Shown: positions 16,133 to 24,740 of the stretch, in pieces | Layout: each line of letters begins with the position of its first letter | Position numbering within the stretch: the stretch's first letter is position 1 | From: Oscillospiraceae bacterium | Lineage (GTDB): Bacteria > Bacillota > Clostridia > Oscillospirales > Acutalibacteraceae | Direction: 5' to 3' | Assembly (NCBI GenBank): GCA_015065645.1 | Contig: SVPW01000004.1 | Span: forward strand, 23,531 to 87,530 | Length of the DNA stretch: 64,000 bases | Notes under the pieces: model-generated | Database searches by the model: none | What the model was told of the DNA's origin: nothing | The model's input: the letters and a program-made list of their open reading frames with translations, nothing else | Program-made: the position numbers and the translations under genes

Positions 16133-17007
16133 AATTAAAGAACGAAAAATATGCAACTCCTGATAATAATTCTGTTGAAGCTGATATTGTAAAGGGTGGT
16201 AAAAAAGCACCTTTTGCCGTTGCTGAGGCTTATAAGCTTATTCGTACCAATATTCTTTTCCTTTTGGCTCAGAAAAACGGTAAGGTTATTGCTATTTCAA
16301 GCTCGGGCGCTAACGAAGGTAAATCCACAACCGCTGTAAATGTGGCTATTGCATTTTCACAGCTTGGCGGTAAGGTTTTACTTGTTGATGGTGACCTTCG
16401 TCGTTCCTCTATTCACAGAAAACTTAAAATTGAAAATGAAGATGGCCTTTCAAATGTTTTGGTTAGTTTTTCTGAGCTTACTACTGCTGTTCAGCACCTT
16501 AACGAAAATTTGGATGTTTTAACTGCAGGTCCTATGCCTCCCAATCCCTCTGAACTTTTGGGTTCAACTCAATTTGAAACATTCATAAATGATGCAAAAG
16601 AAGAGTATGATTATATTATTGTTGATACACCACCTATCAACATCGTTTCGGATGCTTTGGTTATCGCTCCGAGAACGGATGGTTTGATTTTGGTTGTGCG
16701 TGATAATGTTACACCTTATGATGCGGTTCAACATACTATTGAAGCTGTAGAGTTTGCTAATATTACTGTTCTTGGTACCATTATGAATGGTGTTAATTCT
16801 AAGGGTAATAAGCGTTACACATACCGTAAATATAGCAGATACAGCCGTTATGGTTATAGTGGTTATGGTTATGGTTATGGCTATGGCTACGGTGGATACG
16901 GTTATGGTGGATATGGCTATGGCGGTTATGGTTATGGCGGATATGACCGTGCCGCACAAAAGGATAATAATAAAGAAGAAACTGCTAAAAATAATAAGGA
17001 AAACTAA
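16129..17007 (+). CDS. CpsD/YwqD-type bacterial tyrosine kinase with long Tyr-Gly tail
   Basis: This 292-residue BY-kinase is of the MinD-like P-loop type. The Walker A region is SSGANEGKSTTAVNVA near residue 63, Walker A' is VLLVDGDLRRSSIH near 84, and the Walker B-type motif is YIIVDTPPIN near 161. The C-terminal tail (about 226-270) holds roughly 18 tyrosines, in RY/KY steps and then GYGYGG units. This is far more than the handful in a typical autophosphorylation cluster. It is predicted to autophosphorylate in trans, under control of the Wzz-like partner and the PHP phosphatase downstream. The tail repeats may be prone to slippage. The last ~20 residues are Lys/Asn/Glu-rich. Confidence 0.92.
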   Translation: MKLKNEKYATPDNNSVEADIVKGGKKAPFAVAEAYKLIRTNILFLLAQKNGKVIAISSSGANEGKSTTAVNVAIAFSQLGGKVLLVDGDLRRSSIHRKLKIENEDGLSNVLVSFSELTTAVQHLNENLDVLTAGPMPPNPSELLGSTQFETFINDAKEEYDYIIVDTPPINIVSDALVIAPRTDGLILVVRDNVTPYDAVQHTIEAVEFANITVLGTIMNGVNSKGNKRYTYRKYSRYSRYGYSGYGYGYGYGYGGYGYGGYGYGGYGYGGYDRAAQKDNNKEETAKNNKEN

Positions 17008-17032
17008 TATTTAAAATAAAGGAGGCAACAAA

Positions 17033-17758
17033 ATGCTGGATATACATTCTCATATTCTTCCCGGTGTTGATGACGGTGCAGAAGATGTTGCCTCAGCTAT
17101 TGAGCTTCTTGAAGCAATGAAACAGCAGGGAATAACAGATGTTATTGCAACCCCTCATTTTTATGCTATGGATAATAACATTGATGAATTCAGGCATAAT
17201 GTTGCATCTGCTTATTCTGAATTATATAATGCGGCTCTTTCAAAGGAGCTTCCTAATGTTTCTATCGGCTGTGAGGTATTTTATTTTAATGGTATAGGCA
17301 GAAGCCGTGGTATAAGGGAGCTTACGCTTTGCCGTTCAAATCATATTTTGCTTGAACTTCCCAATTGCCGATTGGATAAGGAAATTTTGCGTGATGTTAC
17401 TGATTTAAGTGACCGCTTGGGATTGACTGTTATTTTAGCTCATTTGGAAAGATATGCCGGTGAAAAGGGCTTTAAGGATTTGTTAAGGCTTATAGATAAC
17501 GAATCTCTTTTTGTTCAAATAAATGCTTCATCCCTTTTTAATCCTTATCTAAAAAAGGCAGCTAATAAACTGATAAAGAATGGTTATGTTTCTTTTTTGG
17601 CAACAGATACCCATTCTCTTTCAAACCGTCCTCCAATGATGAGTGAAGCTATTGAGGAAATAAAAAAGCAATTTGGAGTAAGAACTGCACAAATGCTTAT
17701 AAATAATTCTGATATACTTCGTGATGAAATTTTTAAACTTCCTGTATCCAAGGAGTGA
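17033..17758 (+). CDS. CpsB/YwqE-type PHP tyrosine-protein phosphatase
   Basis: The 241-residue manganese-dependent phosphatase of the PHP fold should dephosphorylate the adjacent BY-kinase. Metal-binding motifs are in order: DIHSHILPGVDDGAED at residues 3-18, ATPHFY near 42, GCEVFY near 81, LAHLERY near 134 and ATDTHS near 190. Length and motif order match CpsB/YwqE rather than histidinol phosphatase. AAAGGAGG lies 7 nt before the ATG. It is 25 nt from the kinase and 4 nt from pgeF, so one operon covers activator, kinase, phosphatase and PgeF. Confidence 0.92.
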   Translation: MLDIHSHILPGVDDGAEDVASAIELLEAMKQQGITDVIATPHFYAMDNNIDEFRHNVASAYSELYNAALSKELPNVSIGCEVFYFNGIGRSRGIRELTLCRSNHILLELPNCRLDKEILRDVTDLSDRLGLTVILAHLERYAGEKGFKDLLRLIDNESLFVQINASSLFNPYLKKAANKLIKNGYVSFLATDTHSLSNRPPMMSEAIEEIKKQFGVRTAQMLINNSDILRDEIFKLPVSKE

Positions 17759-17762
17759 AATA

Positions 17763-18581
17763 ATGAAGAGTAATTCGGTGATAATTAATCGTAATAATGA
17801 TTTGTGTTATATTACCTTTCCAAAGCTTTTAAGGTGTGGTGTTGTACGCCACACCTTTTCCACACGCTTAGGAGGTGTAAGTAGTGGTCAGTTTTCTACT
17901 ATGAACCTGAGCTTTCGTAATGGCGATACCAGAGAAAATGTTGAACGCAATTATGAAATACTTTGTTCTGCTGCAGGAATATCAACTTCTCATCTTGTAT
18001 TAAGCCGTCAAACACATACTAACAATGTGCGTATAGTTACATCAAAGGATTGCGGAACAGGGTATTCAAAACCCTCATTTGAGGATGTTGATGGCCTTAT
18101 AACCGCTGAAAGCGGTGTTGCACTTGTAACGCAGTATGCGGATTGTACACCTTTGCTTTTTTGTGATCCTGTAAAAAAAGTTATTGCCACTTCTCATGCC
18201 GGTTGGCGTGGTACGGTTAAGGAAATCGGCAGGGTAACGGTTGAAAAGATGAAAAGTGAATTTGGGTGTGAGCCGGGGGATATTATTGCGGCTATAGGAC
18301 CGTGTATAGGCCCATGCTGTTATGAAGTTGATGATCCGGTATATAATGAATTTGCAAAGCTTTCGGTTGATTTAAGCGGCGCTTTTAAGGAAAAGAGTAA
18401 TGGAAAATATATGCTTGATCTTCGCCTTGCAAACCGTGCTATTTTGATTGATAGCGGTATAAAAGAAGAAAATCTTGATATTGCTGATATTTGCACATGC
18501 TGTAACAGTGATGAATTACATTCTCACCGTGCTACTGCGGGAAAACGTGGCAATCTTGCCGCTGTAATTGAATTATTATAG
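17763..18581 (+). CDS. pgeF: Peptidoglycan editing factor PgeF (YfiH/polyphenol-oxidase family)
   Basis: The 272-residue protein belongs to the YfiH/LACC1 family, which contains purine nucleosidase/laccase-like enzymes; the E. coli member removes L-Ser misincorporated in peptidoglycan precursors. RHTFSTRLGGVSSG lies near residue 28 and SRQTHTNNV near 81. The metal/catalytic residues are the Cys in QYADCTPLL near 124, the His in TSHAGWRGTV near 143 and the cysteines in GPCIGPCCYEV near 178. The ATG at 17763 has AAGGAG 7 nt upstream; an earlier in-frame start would overlap the phosphatase without a good ribosome site. It shares an operon with the kinase genes, a link I would not expect from function. 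Confidence 0.9.
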   Translation: MKSNSVIINRNNDLCYITFPKLLRCGVVRHTFSTRLGGVSSGQFSTMNLSFRNGDTRENVERNYEILCSAAGISTSHLVLSRQTHTNNVRIVTSKDCGTGYSKPSFEDVDGLITAESGVALVTQYADCTPLLFCDPVKKVIATSHAGWRGTVKEIGRVTVEKMKSEFGCEPGDIIAAIGPCIGPCCYEVDDPVYNEFAKLSVDLSGAFKEKSNGKYMLDLRLANRAILIDSGIKEENLDIADICTCCNSDELHSHRATAGKRGNLAAVIELL

Positions 18582-18582
18582 A

Positions 18583-18610
18583 AAAAACTGCCGCAAAAAC
18601 GGCAGTTTTT
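18583..18610 (+). terminator. Bidirectional terminator between pgeF and the YgjV-like gene
   Basis: An 11-bp stem (18583-18593 with 18600-18610) has a CTGCCG core, a 6-nt loop and A/T tracts on both sides, so it can work in either direction. Its right arm touches the stop codon of the convergent gene. Confidence 0.85.
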
Positions 18611-19131
18611 TATTGCTTTTTTGAATCTTTGTGCCTTATCATAGCAATTACGATAGAGCACATAGTAAGAATATCTCCTAATGCAGAGCCGTAGGCACGG
18701 CTTAAAAAATTGTATATAAACCAAAACGGTGAACCAAGTAATGAAACACGGCGAATTATTTTTTCATTATTTATCCAAAATGCACTTGTGTGAAGTAAAA
18801 TACCCGCAATGGGTAATAGGTCAATAAAACTTTTGTTTATATAAGCAATAATACAACCCGAAATTAAAATGCAGATATTAATGCAGATTAAGACCGTTTT
18901 AGTATGATTTTTGATAAACTTAGAATGTTTTTTACCTGCTATAACTGAGGAAATAGCTCCAAGTATGTCAAGTACAGCACCTGAAAAAGCACCAAGTAAT
19001 AAATATTGTGTTATGTAAAGACACCTTGAAATGGTGTTTAAAAGGATTATGTTTTTTCTTTTCTTCTGCTGATAACTTAAAAGAAAAGTTGCAACCGCAA
19101 GTAATCCTATAATTTGAGCTATTAGTTCCAT
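18610..19131 (-). CDS. YgjV-family inner membrane protein
   Basis: The 173-residue protein is hydrophobic throughout, with about five or six membrane segments. It opens with LIAQIIGLLAVATFLLSYQQKKR, where the QxKKR turn after the first helix and the following SRCLYITQYLLLGAFSGA block are typical of YgjV/Imp-YgjV proteins. No function is established that I can name. The basic loop (KKHSKFIKNHTK) near residue 70 probably faces the cytoplasm. It stands alone between the pgeF operon and the shikimate-kinase-like gene, on the opposite strand to both. Confidence 0.8.
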   Translation of the reverse strand: MELIAQIIGLLAVATFLLSYQQKKRKNIILLNTISRCLYITQYLLLGAFSGAVLDILGAISSVIAGKKHSKFIKNHTKTVLICINICILISGCIIAYINKSFIDLLPIAGILLHTSAFWINNEKIIRRVSLLGSPFWFIYNFLSRAYGSALGDILTMCSIVIAMIRHKDSKKQ

Positions 19132-19209
19132 AACAACCTCGTTGTGTATATGAATTTATGATTTAATAGTATACTATAATTACTGTTTTCTGTAAAGTAT
19201 ATATTCAAA

Positions 19210-19238
19210 TAGACAAATAACTGCAGCAATGATATAAT
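19210..19238 (+). promoter_or_regulatory. Promoter for the shikimate-kinase-like gene
   Basis: TAGACA (19210-19215), a 17-bp spacer and perfect TATAAT (19233-19238) lie 18 nt before the start at 19257, giving a very short leader. Confidence 0.6.
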
Positions 19239-19256
19239 AAAAAAGAGGTGATTACT

Positions 19257-19757
19257 GTGAGAGGTAAGAATATTGTTTTAATAGGAATGCCGGGGGCAGG
19301 GAAAAGCACAATAGGTGTAATTCTTGCAAAGGTGTTAAATTATAGCTTTTTAGATACCGATTTAATAATCCAAAACAAAACAGGTAGTTTGCTTTTTGAA
19401 ATAATTGAAAATAAAGGTATTGAGCATTTTATAGAAATAGAAAACAGTATTGTAAGTAATATTAAGTGTGATAATACCGTGATAGCAACAGGTGGTAGCG
19501 TTGTTTTTGGTGCCGATGCAATGCAAAATTTAAAAAGAAATAGCACTATTGTTTATTTAAAACTAAAACCTGAAGAAATTGAACGCAGGGTGAATAATAT
19601 AACTACTCGTGGTGTTGTGATGCGCAAAGATGATACAATATATGATATATATCGTGAGCGTGCTGCCCTATATGAAAAGTATTCGGATTATATTGTAGAA
19701 TGTGACGGATTTGATATGGAAGTGATTGTTGAAAAGATTGTAAGAATTATTAAATAA
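19257..19757 (+). CDS. aroK: Shikimate kinase
   Basis: The 166-residue P-loop kinase is predicted to phosphorylate shikimate in aromatic amino acid synthesis. The Walker A motif is GMPGAGKST near residue 9. The acidic FLDTDLII near 31 supplies the Asp pair, ATGGSVVF near 78 matches the shikimate-contacting GGG/GGS loop, and TRGVVMR near 118 lies in the lid region. GTG at 19257 is preferred because AGAGGTGAT then sits 6 nt upstream; GTG at 19248 would overlap that ribosome site. It is not next to other aro genes, so a related small-molecule kinase (gluconate-kinase-like) remains possible. Confidence 0.8.
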   Translation: MRGKNIVLIGMPGAGKSTIGVILAKVLNYSFLDTDLIIQNKTGSLLFEIIENKGIEHFIEIENSIVSNIKCDNTVIATGGSVVFGADAMQNLKRNSTIVYLKLKPEEIERRVNNITTRGVVMRKDDTIYDIYRERAALYEKYSDYIVECDGFDMEVIVEKIVRIIK

Positions 19758-19802
19758 CATTAGCAATAGCAATATTTGTCCAAAAAATGCGTCATAGATG
19801 TC

Positions 19803-19831
19803 TTGAATAATATTGTGTGTTTATGTATAAT
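19803..19831 (+). promoter_or_regulatory. Promoter for the oxidoreductase/isomerase operon
   Basis: TTGAAT (19803-19808), a 17-bp spacer and perfect TATAAT (19826-19831) lie 70 nt before the first gene of the operon. Confidence 0.72.
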
Positions 19832-19901
19832 AAAAACATAAGAAAAGGAATTTTTTAACTTTTTTCTGTTCATTTTTATGATTCAAAAACGGTGATAGTT
19901 T

Positions 19902-20948
19902 ATGAAAAAAAGGGTCGCAGTAATAGGATATGGTGGGCAGGGTGCTTGGCATTGCGCACAAATAATGAAAAGTGATGTTGTAACTCTTGCGGGTACTTAT
20001 GATATAAAAGAAAATCGCAGAGCCGCCGCAAAGGAAAACGGAATTTTTGTCTATGATTCAAATCAAGCAATATTTGCCGATAATTCGGTAGATATCGTTG
20101 TAGTTGCCACACCAAATGATGTTCATGAGGATTTGGTTGTTTCATCACTTAAATCCGGTAAAAATGTAATATGTGAAAAACCGGTTGCTTTGTCGGTTGA
20201 TGAATTTGACCGTATGACTGCCGCCGCCGAAGAATCCTGCAAGCTCTTTACAGTTCATCAAAACCGCCGATGGGATGTTGATTTTTTGGCTTGTAAAAAG
20301 GTTATTGATTCGGGTGAGATTGGCAATGTGCTTCGTATAGAATCCCGTATACACGGCTCTCGTGGAATACCAAGTGATTGGCGTTGTAAAAAGGAACCCG
20401 GTGGCGGAATGGTACTTGATTGGGGAGTTCATCTCATAGATCAGATGCTGCAACTCATTCCGGAAACAATAGTTGGTGTAAATTGTGTTTGCACCCATAT
20501 TACTAATAGCAAAGTGGATGATGGTTTTCGTTTAGAGCTTGATTTTGCAGGCGGAAAAACTGCACATATTGAGGTTGGTACATATAATTTCCTTGCAATG
20601 CCTCGTTTTTATATGCAGTGTTCTGATGGAAGCTTATATCTTGAAGATTGGCAAAGACCTGCTCATATTGCAAAGCTTACCCGTTGGATTGAAAAGGATG
20701 TAACCCCTGTTCAGAATGCGGCGGGCATTACCAAAACAATGGCTCCTCGTGACTCGTTAACACTTGATGAATATGATATTGAGCGTCCGATTAGCGATGT
20801 TCATGAATTTTATCGCAACTTCTGTGCCGCTATTAACGGTGAAGCACAGCAGCTAATCCGTTTGGATGAGGTTAGGCGTGTGCTTTGTGTTATGGAAGCA
20901 TGTTTTGAATCTGATTTTAAGCATCAAACGCTTAAAGTTAATATATAA
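19902..20948 (+). CDS. Gfo/Idh/MocA-family oxidoreductase 1
   Basis: This 348-residue protein is an NAD(P)-dependent sugar or cyclitol dehydrogenase. The Rossmann start is VAVIGYGGQGAWHC near residue 4. The substrate-site EKPVALS near 91 carries the catalytic-region Lys. HQNRRWD near 121 and the GGGMVLDWGVHLIDQ block near 168 match Gfo/Idh/MocA, with the conserved Asp/His pair in DWGVHLID. The substrate cannot be named. It is the first gene of a four-gene operon in which two Gfo/Idh oxidoreductases alternate with two xylose-isomerase-like proteins. The spacing to the next gene is 15 nt. Confidence 0.88.
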   Translation: MKKRVAVIGYGGQGAWHCAQIMKSDVVTLAGTYDIKENRRAAAKENGIFVYDSNQAIFADNSVDIVVVATPNDVHEDLVVSSLKSGKNVICEKPVALSVDEFDRMTAAAEESCKLFTVHQNRRWDVDFLACKKVIDSGEIGNVLRIESRIHGSRGIPSDWRCKKEPGGGMVLDWGVHLIDQMLQLIPETIVGVNCVCTHITNSKVDDGFRLELDFAGGKTAHIEVGTYNFLAMPRFYMQCSDGSLYLEDWQRPAHIAKLTRWIEKDVTPVQNAAGITKTMAPRDSLTLDEYDIERPISDVHEFYRNFCAAINGEAQQLIRLDEVRRVLCVMEACFESDFKHQTLKVNI

Positions 20949-20963
20949 AGGAGTGCATATATT

Positions 20964-21878
20964 ATGAAGCTTGGAATTGTAAGCGCTATTTATGACGGTT
21001 TTTCATTTGAAGAAATGATTGATAATGCGTCAGAAAACGGTTATGAGTGTGTAGAGGTTGCCTGCTGGCCTCAGGGTAAGGCAGAACGCAGATATGCAGG
21101 AGTAAGCCATATTGATGTTGATAACACCTCTGCCGAATACATTTCCTATGTAAAGGATTACTGTAAAAAGAAAAATATTGAAATTTCTTCTCTCGCTTTT
21201 TATCCCAATACTATGGATGGAAATCTTGAAAAGCGCAAAGCAAGTATTGACCACCTTAAAAAGGTTATAAAAATGAGTGCGCTTTTGGGTGTTAATATGG
21301 TTACTACATTTATCGGTCGTGACCAAACAAAAACCGTTGAAGAAAACCTTGAAATTTTCAAAGAGGTTTGGCCTCCCATTATAAAGTTTGCTGAAGAAAA
21401 TGGTGTTAAGGTTGCCATTGAAAACTGCCCAATGCTTTTTGGTGCTGATCAGTGGCCGGGAGGACAAAATCTTTTCACAACACCTAAACTTTGGAGAAAG
21501 ATGTTTGAGATTTTGCCCTCTGATAACTTCGGTATCAACTATGACCCCAGTCATTTTATTTGGCAGCAGATTGATTACATTAAGCCCATTTATGAATTTA
21601 AGGATAAGATTTTCCATGTTCATTATAAGGATATTAAAGTTTATCCCGATAAGCTTAATGATGTGGGAATTATGGCTTATCCGCTTGAGTATATGAGCCC
21701 TAAATTACCAGGTCTTGGTGATGTTGATTGGGGTAAATATGTTTCTGCTTTAACCGATATTGGCTTTGATGGCTATACCTGTGTTGAGGTAGAGGATAAG
21801 GCATTTGAAGGCTCTCGTGAGCGTGTTCTTGATTCGGTTAAATTAAGCTATCGCTATATGCGGCAGTTTGTTATTTAA
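20964..21878 (+). CDS. Sugar phosphate isomerase/epimerase 1
   Basis: The 304-residue xylose-isomerase-like TIM barrel starts with KLGIVSAIYDGFSFEEMI and GYECVEVACWP. Likely metal ligands come from KVAIENCP near residue 144, NYDPSHFIWQ near 192, VHYKDIK near 216 and CVEVEDKAFEG near 274. Length and motifs fit the IolE/IolI-like isomerase group that usually works with Gfo/Idh dehydrogenases on cyclitols or keto-sugars. AAAGGAGTG precedes the ATG. The third substrate-loop Trp/Pro pattern (DQWPGGQNLF) is common in uncharacterised gut paralogues. The reaction is inferred from family and context only. Confidence 0.85.
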   Translation: MKLGIVSAIYDGFSFEEMIDNASENGYECVEVACWPQGKAERRYAGVSHIDVDNTSAEYISYVKDYCKKKNIEISSLAFYPNTMDGNLEKRKASIDHLKKVIKMSALLGVNMVTTFIGRDQTKTVEENLEIFKEVWPPIIKFAEENGVKVAIENCPMLFGADQWPGGQNLFTTPKLWRKMFEILPSDNFGINYDPSHFIWQQIDYIKPIYEFKDKIFHVHYKDIKVYPDKLNDVGIMAYPLEYMSPKLPGLGDVDWGKYVSALTDIGFDGYTCVEVEDKAFEGSRERVLDSVKLSYRYMRQFVI

Positions 21879-21905
21879 ATAATTTTTTTACGGAGGTAAA
21901 AAACT

Positions 21906-23063
21906 ATGGCACTTGATATGAATGATTTTTCAACCAACCAAGTAGAAACTGAAGCTGTTGTCAGCGAAAAGAAAATGCGTATCGGTATAATCGGTACAGG
22001 CGGTATTTCCGGAAGCCATATTCAGGCATATCTTAATCAACCTGATGTTGAGCTTGTTGCAGGCTGTGACCTTATTCCCGGAAAGGCTGAAAAGAAGTTT
22101 GCTTCTTATAATATTGAAGGCGCAAAATTCTTTACTGATTACAAGGAAATGATTGATACTGTAGAAATGGATGCTGTATCTGTTTGTACATATAACTGCA
22201 CACACGCTGAATGTGCAATCTATGCTCTTGAGCATGGTCTCAATGTGCTTCTTGAAAAACCCTTCACCGTTACTCTTGATGAAGCTGTTGAGGTTATGAA
22301 GGCAGAAAAGAAGAGTGGTAAGATTGTATCTGTGGGCTTCCAACCTCGTTTTGATGCAAATATGCAGATGATTAAGAAGATTGTAGAATCAGGTGAGCTT
22401 GGCCGTGTATTCTATGTTCAAACAGGTGGCGGACGCCGTCATGGTATTCCGGTAGGCTGGTCTGAAACCTTTATTGAGGGTGATAAGGCAGGTCTTGGTG
22501 CTTTGGGCGATATTGGTTGCTATTCTATTGACCTTGTTATGAATGCTTTGGGTAATCCCAAGCCTCTCACCGTCACAGGAACAGCTACTGATTATTTTGG
22601 AACAACACCTGAAGCTTATGCCGCAGTTGGAAAGCCTCAGTGCGCTGAAAAGTTCTCTGTAGATGACTTTGCATCAGCTTATATCCGTCTTGAAGGCGGT
22701 GTGGTTCTTGACTTCCGTATTTCTTGGTATATGCACCTTGATACTTCGGGTGATACAATTATTTACGGTACAAAGGGCTCATTGCGTATTCCTTCTACCG
22801 AATGCTGGAACGGTACATTCAATAAGCCTATGACTATTTATCACGATGTTGCAGGCCGTCCTGTTGAAACAACCATTCCGCTTCTTCCCGAAACAAAGGA
22901 TCTTTGGAACAAAAAGATTCGTTCCTTCCTTGATGCTTGTATCACAGGTGGAAAAGCTCCCGTTCCTACCGATCAGATTATCTATAATCAGGCTATTCTT
23001 GACGGTATTAACCGTTCTTCAAAAGCAGGCAAAGAGGTAGAGGTAGTTATACCTGAAATTTAA
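21906..23063 (+). CDS. Gfo/Idh/MocA-family oxidoreductase 2
   Basis: The 385-residue protein has about 20 extra residues before the Rossmann start MRIGIIGTGGISGSHI near residue 24. LLEKPFTVTLDEA near residue 115 holds the catalytic-region Lys. GFQPRFDANMQMIK near 145 and the GALGDIGCYSIDLVMNALG block near 200 complete the family pattern. It diverges clearly from oxidoreductase 1 in length and loops, so the operon probably performs two different oxidation/reduction steps. CGGAGGT lies upstream of the ATG. The C-terminal half reads as the usual open-faced beta-sheet domain. Confidence 0.88.
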   Translation: MALDMNDFSTNQVETEAVVSEKKMRIGIIGTGGISGSHIQAYLNQPDVELVAGCDLIPGKAEKKFASYNIEGAKFFTDYKEMIDTVEMDAVSVCTYNCTHAECAIYALEHGLNVLLEKPFTVTLDEAVEVMKAEKKSGKIVSVGFQPRFDANMQMIKKIVESGELGRVFYVQTGGGRRHGIPVGWSETFIEGDKAGLGALGDIGCYSIDLVMNALGNPKPLTVTGTATDYFGTTPEAYAAVGKPQCAEKFSVDDFASAYIRLEGGVVLDFRISWYMHLDTSGDTIIYGTKGSLRIPSTECWNGTFNKPMTIYHDVAGRPVETTIPLLPETKDLWNKKIRSFLDACITGGKAPVPTDQIIYNQAILDGINRSSKAGKEVEVVIPEI

Positions 23064-23095
23064 TCATTTGAGAGTATATTTTGAGGAGTGTTTCT

Positions 23096-23905
23096 ATGGA
23101 TTTTCCTATAGCTTTACAGCTTTTCACTGTTCGTGATGATATGAAGAATGATTTTGAGGGTACTTTGAAAACGGTAAAGGCTCTCGGTTATGATGGTGTT
23201 GAGTTTGCAGGTCTCTTCGGTAAAACGAGTGCTCAGGTTAAAAAAATGTGCGAAGAAATAGGTCTGGTACCTATTTCTGCACACATTCCGTTTGTGGATA
23301 TGATAAAGCATACTGATATTCTTAATACTTATGCCGAAATTGGATGTAAGTATGTTGTTATACCATATCTTACGGAAGAGTACCGTCCGGGTGAGGATAA
23401 ATTTGCTGAGGTTATAGAGGGCGCTAAAATGCTTGGAGAAAAGGCAAAAAGCCTTGGAATGATGCTTTGCTATCATAACCACGATTTTGAGTTCACGAAG
23501 ATTAACGGTGAATATGCTCTCGATATTCTTTATAATGAAGTTTCGGCTGATCTTTTACAGACTGAATTGGATACTTGTTGGGTAAATATTGGCGGGGAAG
23601 AGCCTGCTGCATATATTCGTAAGTATTCGGGCCGTTGTGAAGTTGTACACCTCAAGGATTTTGTTGGTGGAAAGGCTGAGAATATGTATGGACTCATCGG
23701 CATAGATGAGAACGAAAAAAAGGATACCGGCGGCAAATTTGAATTCCGTCCTGTTGGTTACGGTGTTCAAAATTTCCCGGGTATCCTTGAAGCTGCAAAG
23801 GATGCAGGTGCTTTGTGGATGGTAGTTGAGCAGGATCAGCCAAGTATGGATAAAACTCCAATAGAATGTGCTGAAATGAGTATCAACTATTTAAAATCAC
23901 TTTAA
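23096..23905 (+). CDS. Sugar phosphate isomerase/epimerase 2
   Basis: The 269-residue TIM barrel starts with IALQLFTVRDDMKNDFEGTL and GYDGVEFAG, a hallmark of IolE-like or 3-keto-sugar epimerase-type proteins. Probable metal ligands are in CYHNHDFEF near residue 124, ELDTCWVN near 158, VVHLKDF near 184 and VVEQDQP near 242. The ATG at 23096 is chosen because GAGGAGTG sits upstream; an in-frame TTG at 23081 overlaps that site. Its 3' end overlaps the convergent AraC gene by 9 nt. It closes the four-gene operon. Confidence 0.86.
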   Translation: MDFPIALQLFTVRDDMKNDFEGTLKTVKALGYDGVEFAGLFGKTSAQVKKMCEEIGLVPISAHIPFVDMIKHTDILNTYAEIGCKYVVIPYLTEEYRPGEDKFAEVIEGAKMLGEKAKSLGMMLCYHNHDFEFTKINGEYALDILYNEVSADLLQTELDTCWVNIGGEEPAAYIRKYSGRCEVVHLKDFVGGKAENMYGLIGIDENEKKDTGGKFEFRPVGYGVQNFPGILEAAKDAGALWMVVEQDQPSMDKTPIECAEMSINYLKSL

Positions 23906-24676
23906 TATTTTGCTTTGGTTTCGGTATTCAAGCGGTGTGAGTTTCATTATCTGCTTGAATGACCGATTGAGTGAGCGTATCGTACCATAGCCGACTTCTT
24001 CCGAGATGTCGGCTATTTTTTTATCGCTTTCAAGAAGTAATGCACAGGCGGTTTTAACCCTTAAAAGATTTATGTAATCATTAAATCCTAATTCTAATTT
24101 GCGGTTGATAAGGTGAGAAATATAATATTTATTAAGGTGCAGTTCATCTGCAACCTGACCAAGACTTATATCTTCGGTAAAATGCTCCGAACAATACTGT
24201 AAAATACTGCGAAGTGTAGAATTATCCGAAGATAAATTAGGCTTTAGGTCGAGCATCGGTATTAAAATTCCCAAAATTATATTGATATAACCAACCGATA
24301 CAGTGTTGAAATTTTGATTGAAGTTATCAACTATCTTTTGAAACATTTCTTGAATTTGAGAATCGCAGGTAAAATTATTTTTTTGAGGCACATAATTGGT
24401 AAACTGATTTTTAAGTCCAAAAACAAAATCTGATGATATTATATATACATAAAAAATGCCACTTATATGTGTTTTATAATAGTGGATTTGGTTTGGAAAA
24501 GCTATAAAAGTATCGCCGTTTTTTAAATTGCAAACGGTGCTGTCGGCGTAAGCACTTGCTTCACCGTCTTTAACATATATTATTTCAATTTCATTATGAA
24601 GATGGGGAATAGGAGTTAATGCTCTATTGATGAAAAATGTAAATGGATCAGTCTTTTTTTCGAATATTACATTCAT
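23897..24676 (-). CDS. AraC-family transcriptional regulator with cupin domain
   Basis: The 259-residue protein has an N-terminal cupin-like sensor (PHLHNEIEIIYVKDGEASAY near residue 23, then NQIHYYKT). The C-terminal double helix-turn-helix (about 155-255) has DISLGQVADELHLNKYYISHLINRK and the second-helix block ISEEVGYGTIRSLNRSFKQ, ending in TPLEYR. The fold implies direct binding of a small sugar-like ligand. Gene position is convergent to the oxidoreductase/isomerase operon, so that operon is a plausible target, as is the arabinan locus next door. It has its own promoter at 24711-24739. Confidence 0.9.
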   Translation of the reverse strand: MNVIFEKKTDPFTFFINRALTPIPHLHNEIEIIYVKDGEASAYADSTVCNLKNGDTFIAFPNQIHYYKTHISGIFYVYIISSDFVFGLKNQFTNYVPQKNNFTCDSQIQEMFQKIVDNFNQNFNTVSVGYINIILGILIPMLDLKPNLSSDNSTLRSILQYCSEHFTEDISLGQVADELHLNKYYISHLINRKLELGFNDYINLLRVKTACALLLESDKKIADISEEVGYGTIRSLNRSFKQIMKLTPLEYRNQSKILK

Positions 24677-24710
24677 TTTTTTATATATCCTTTTAAGAAA
24701 TATTTTTTAA

Positions 24711-24739
24711 ATTATATACTATTATGTTGTTAAATGCAA
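24711..24739 (-). promoter_or_regulatory. Promoter for the cupin AraC regulator
   Basis: On the minus strand TTGCAT (24739-24734), a 17-bp spacer and perfect TATAAT (24716-24711) lie 35 nt before the start at 24676. Confidence 0.6.
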
Positions 24740-24740
24740 T

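Noticed and set aside
16850..16945. Short direct repeats that could suggest a CRISPR-like or satellite array
   Set aside because: They are GGTTATGG-type codon repeats encoding the kinase tail, with no spacers.
16564..16959. Long minus-strand open frame opposite the kinase gene, rich in Ile/Thr/Val
   Set aside because: It mirrors the Tyr-Gly codon repeat of the kinase on the other strand, has no ribosome site and no known family.
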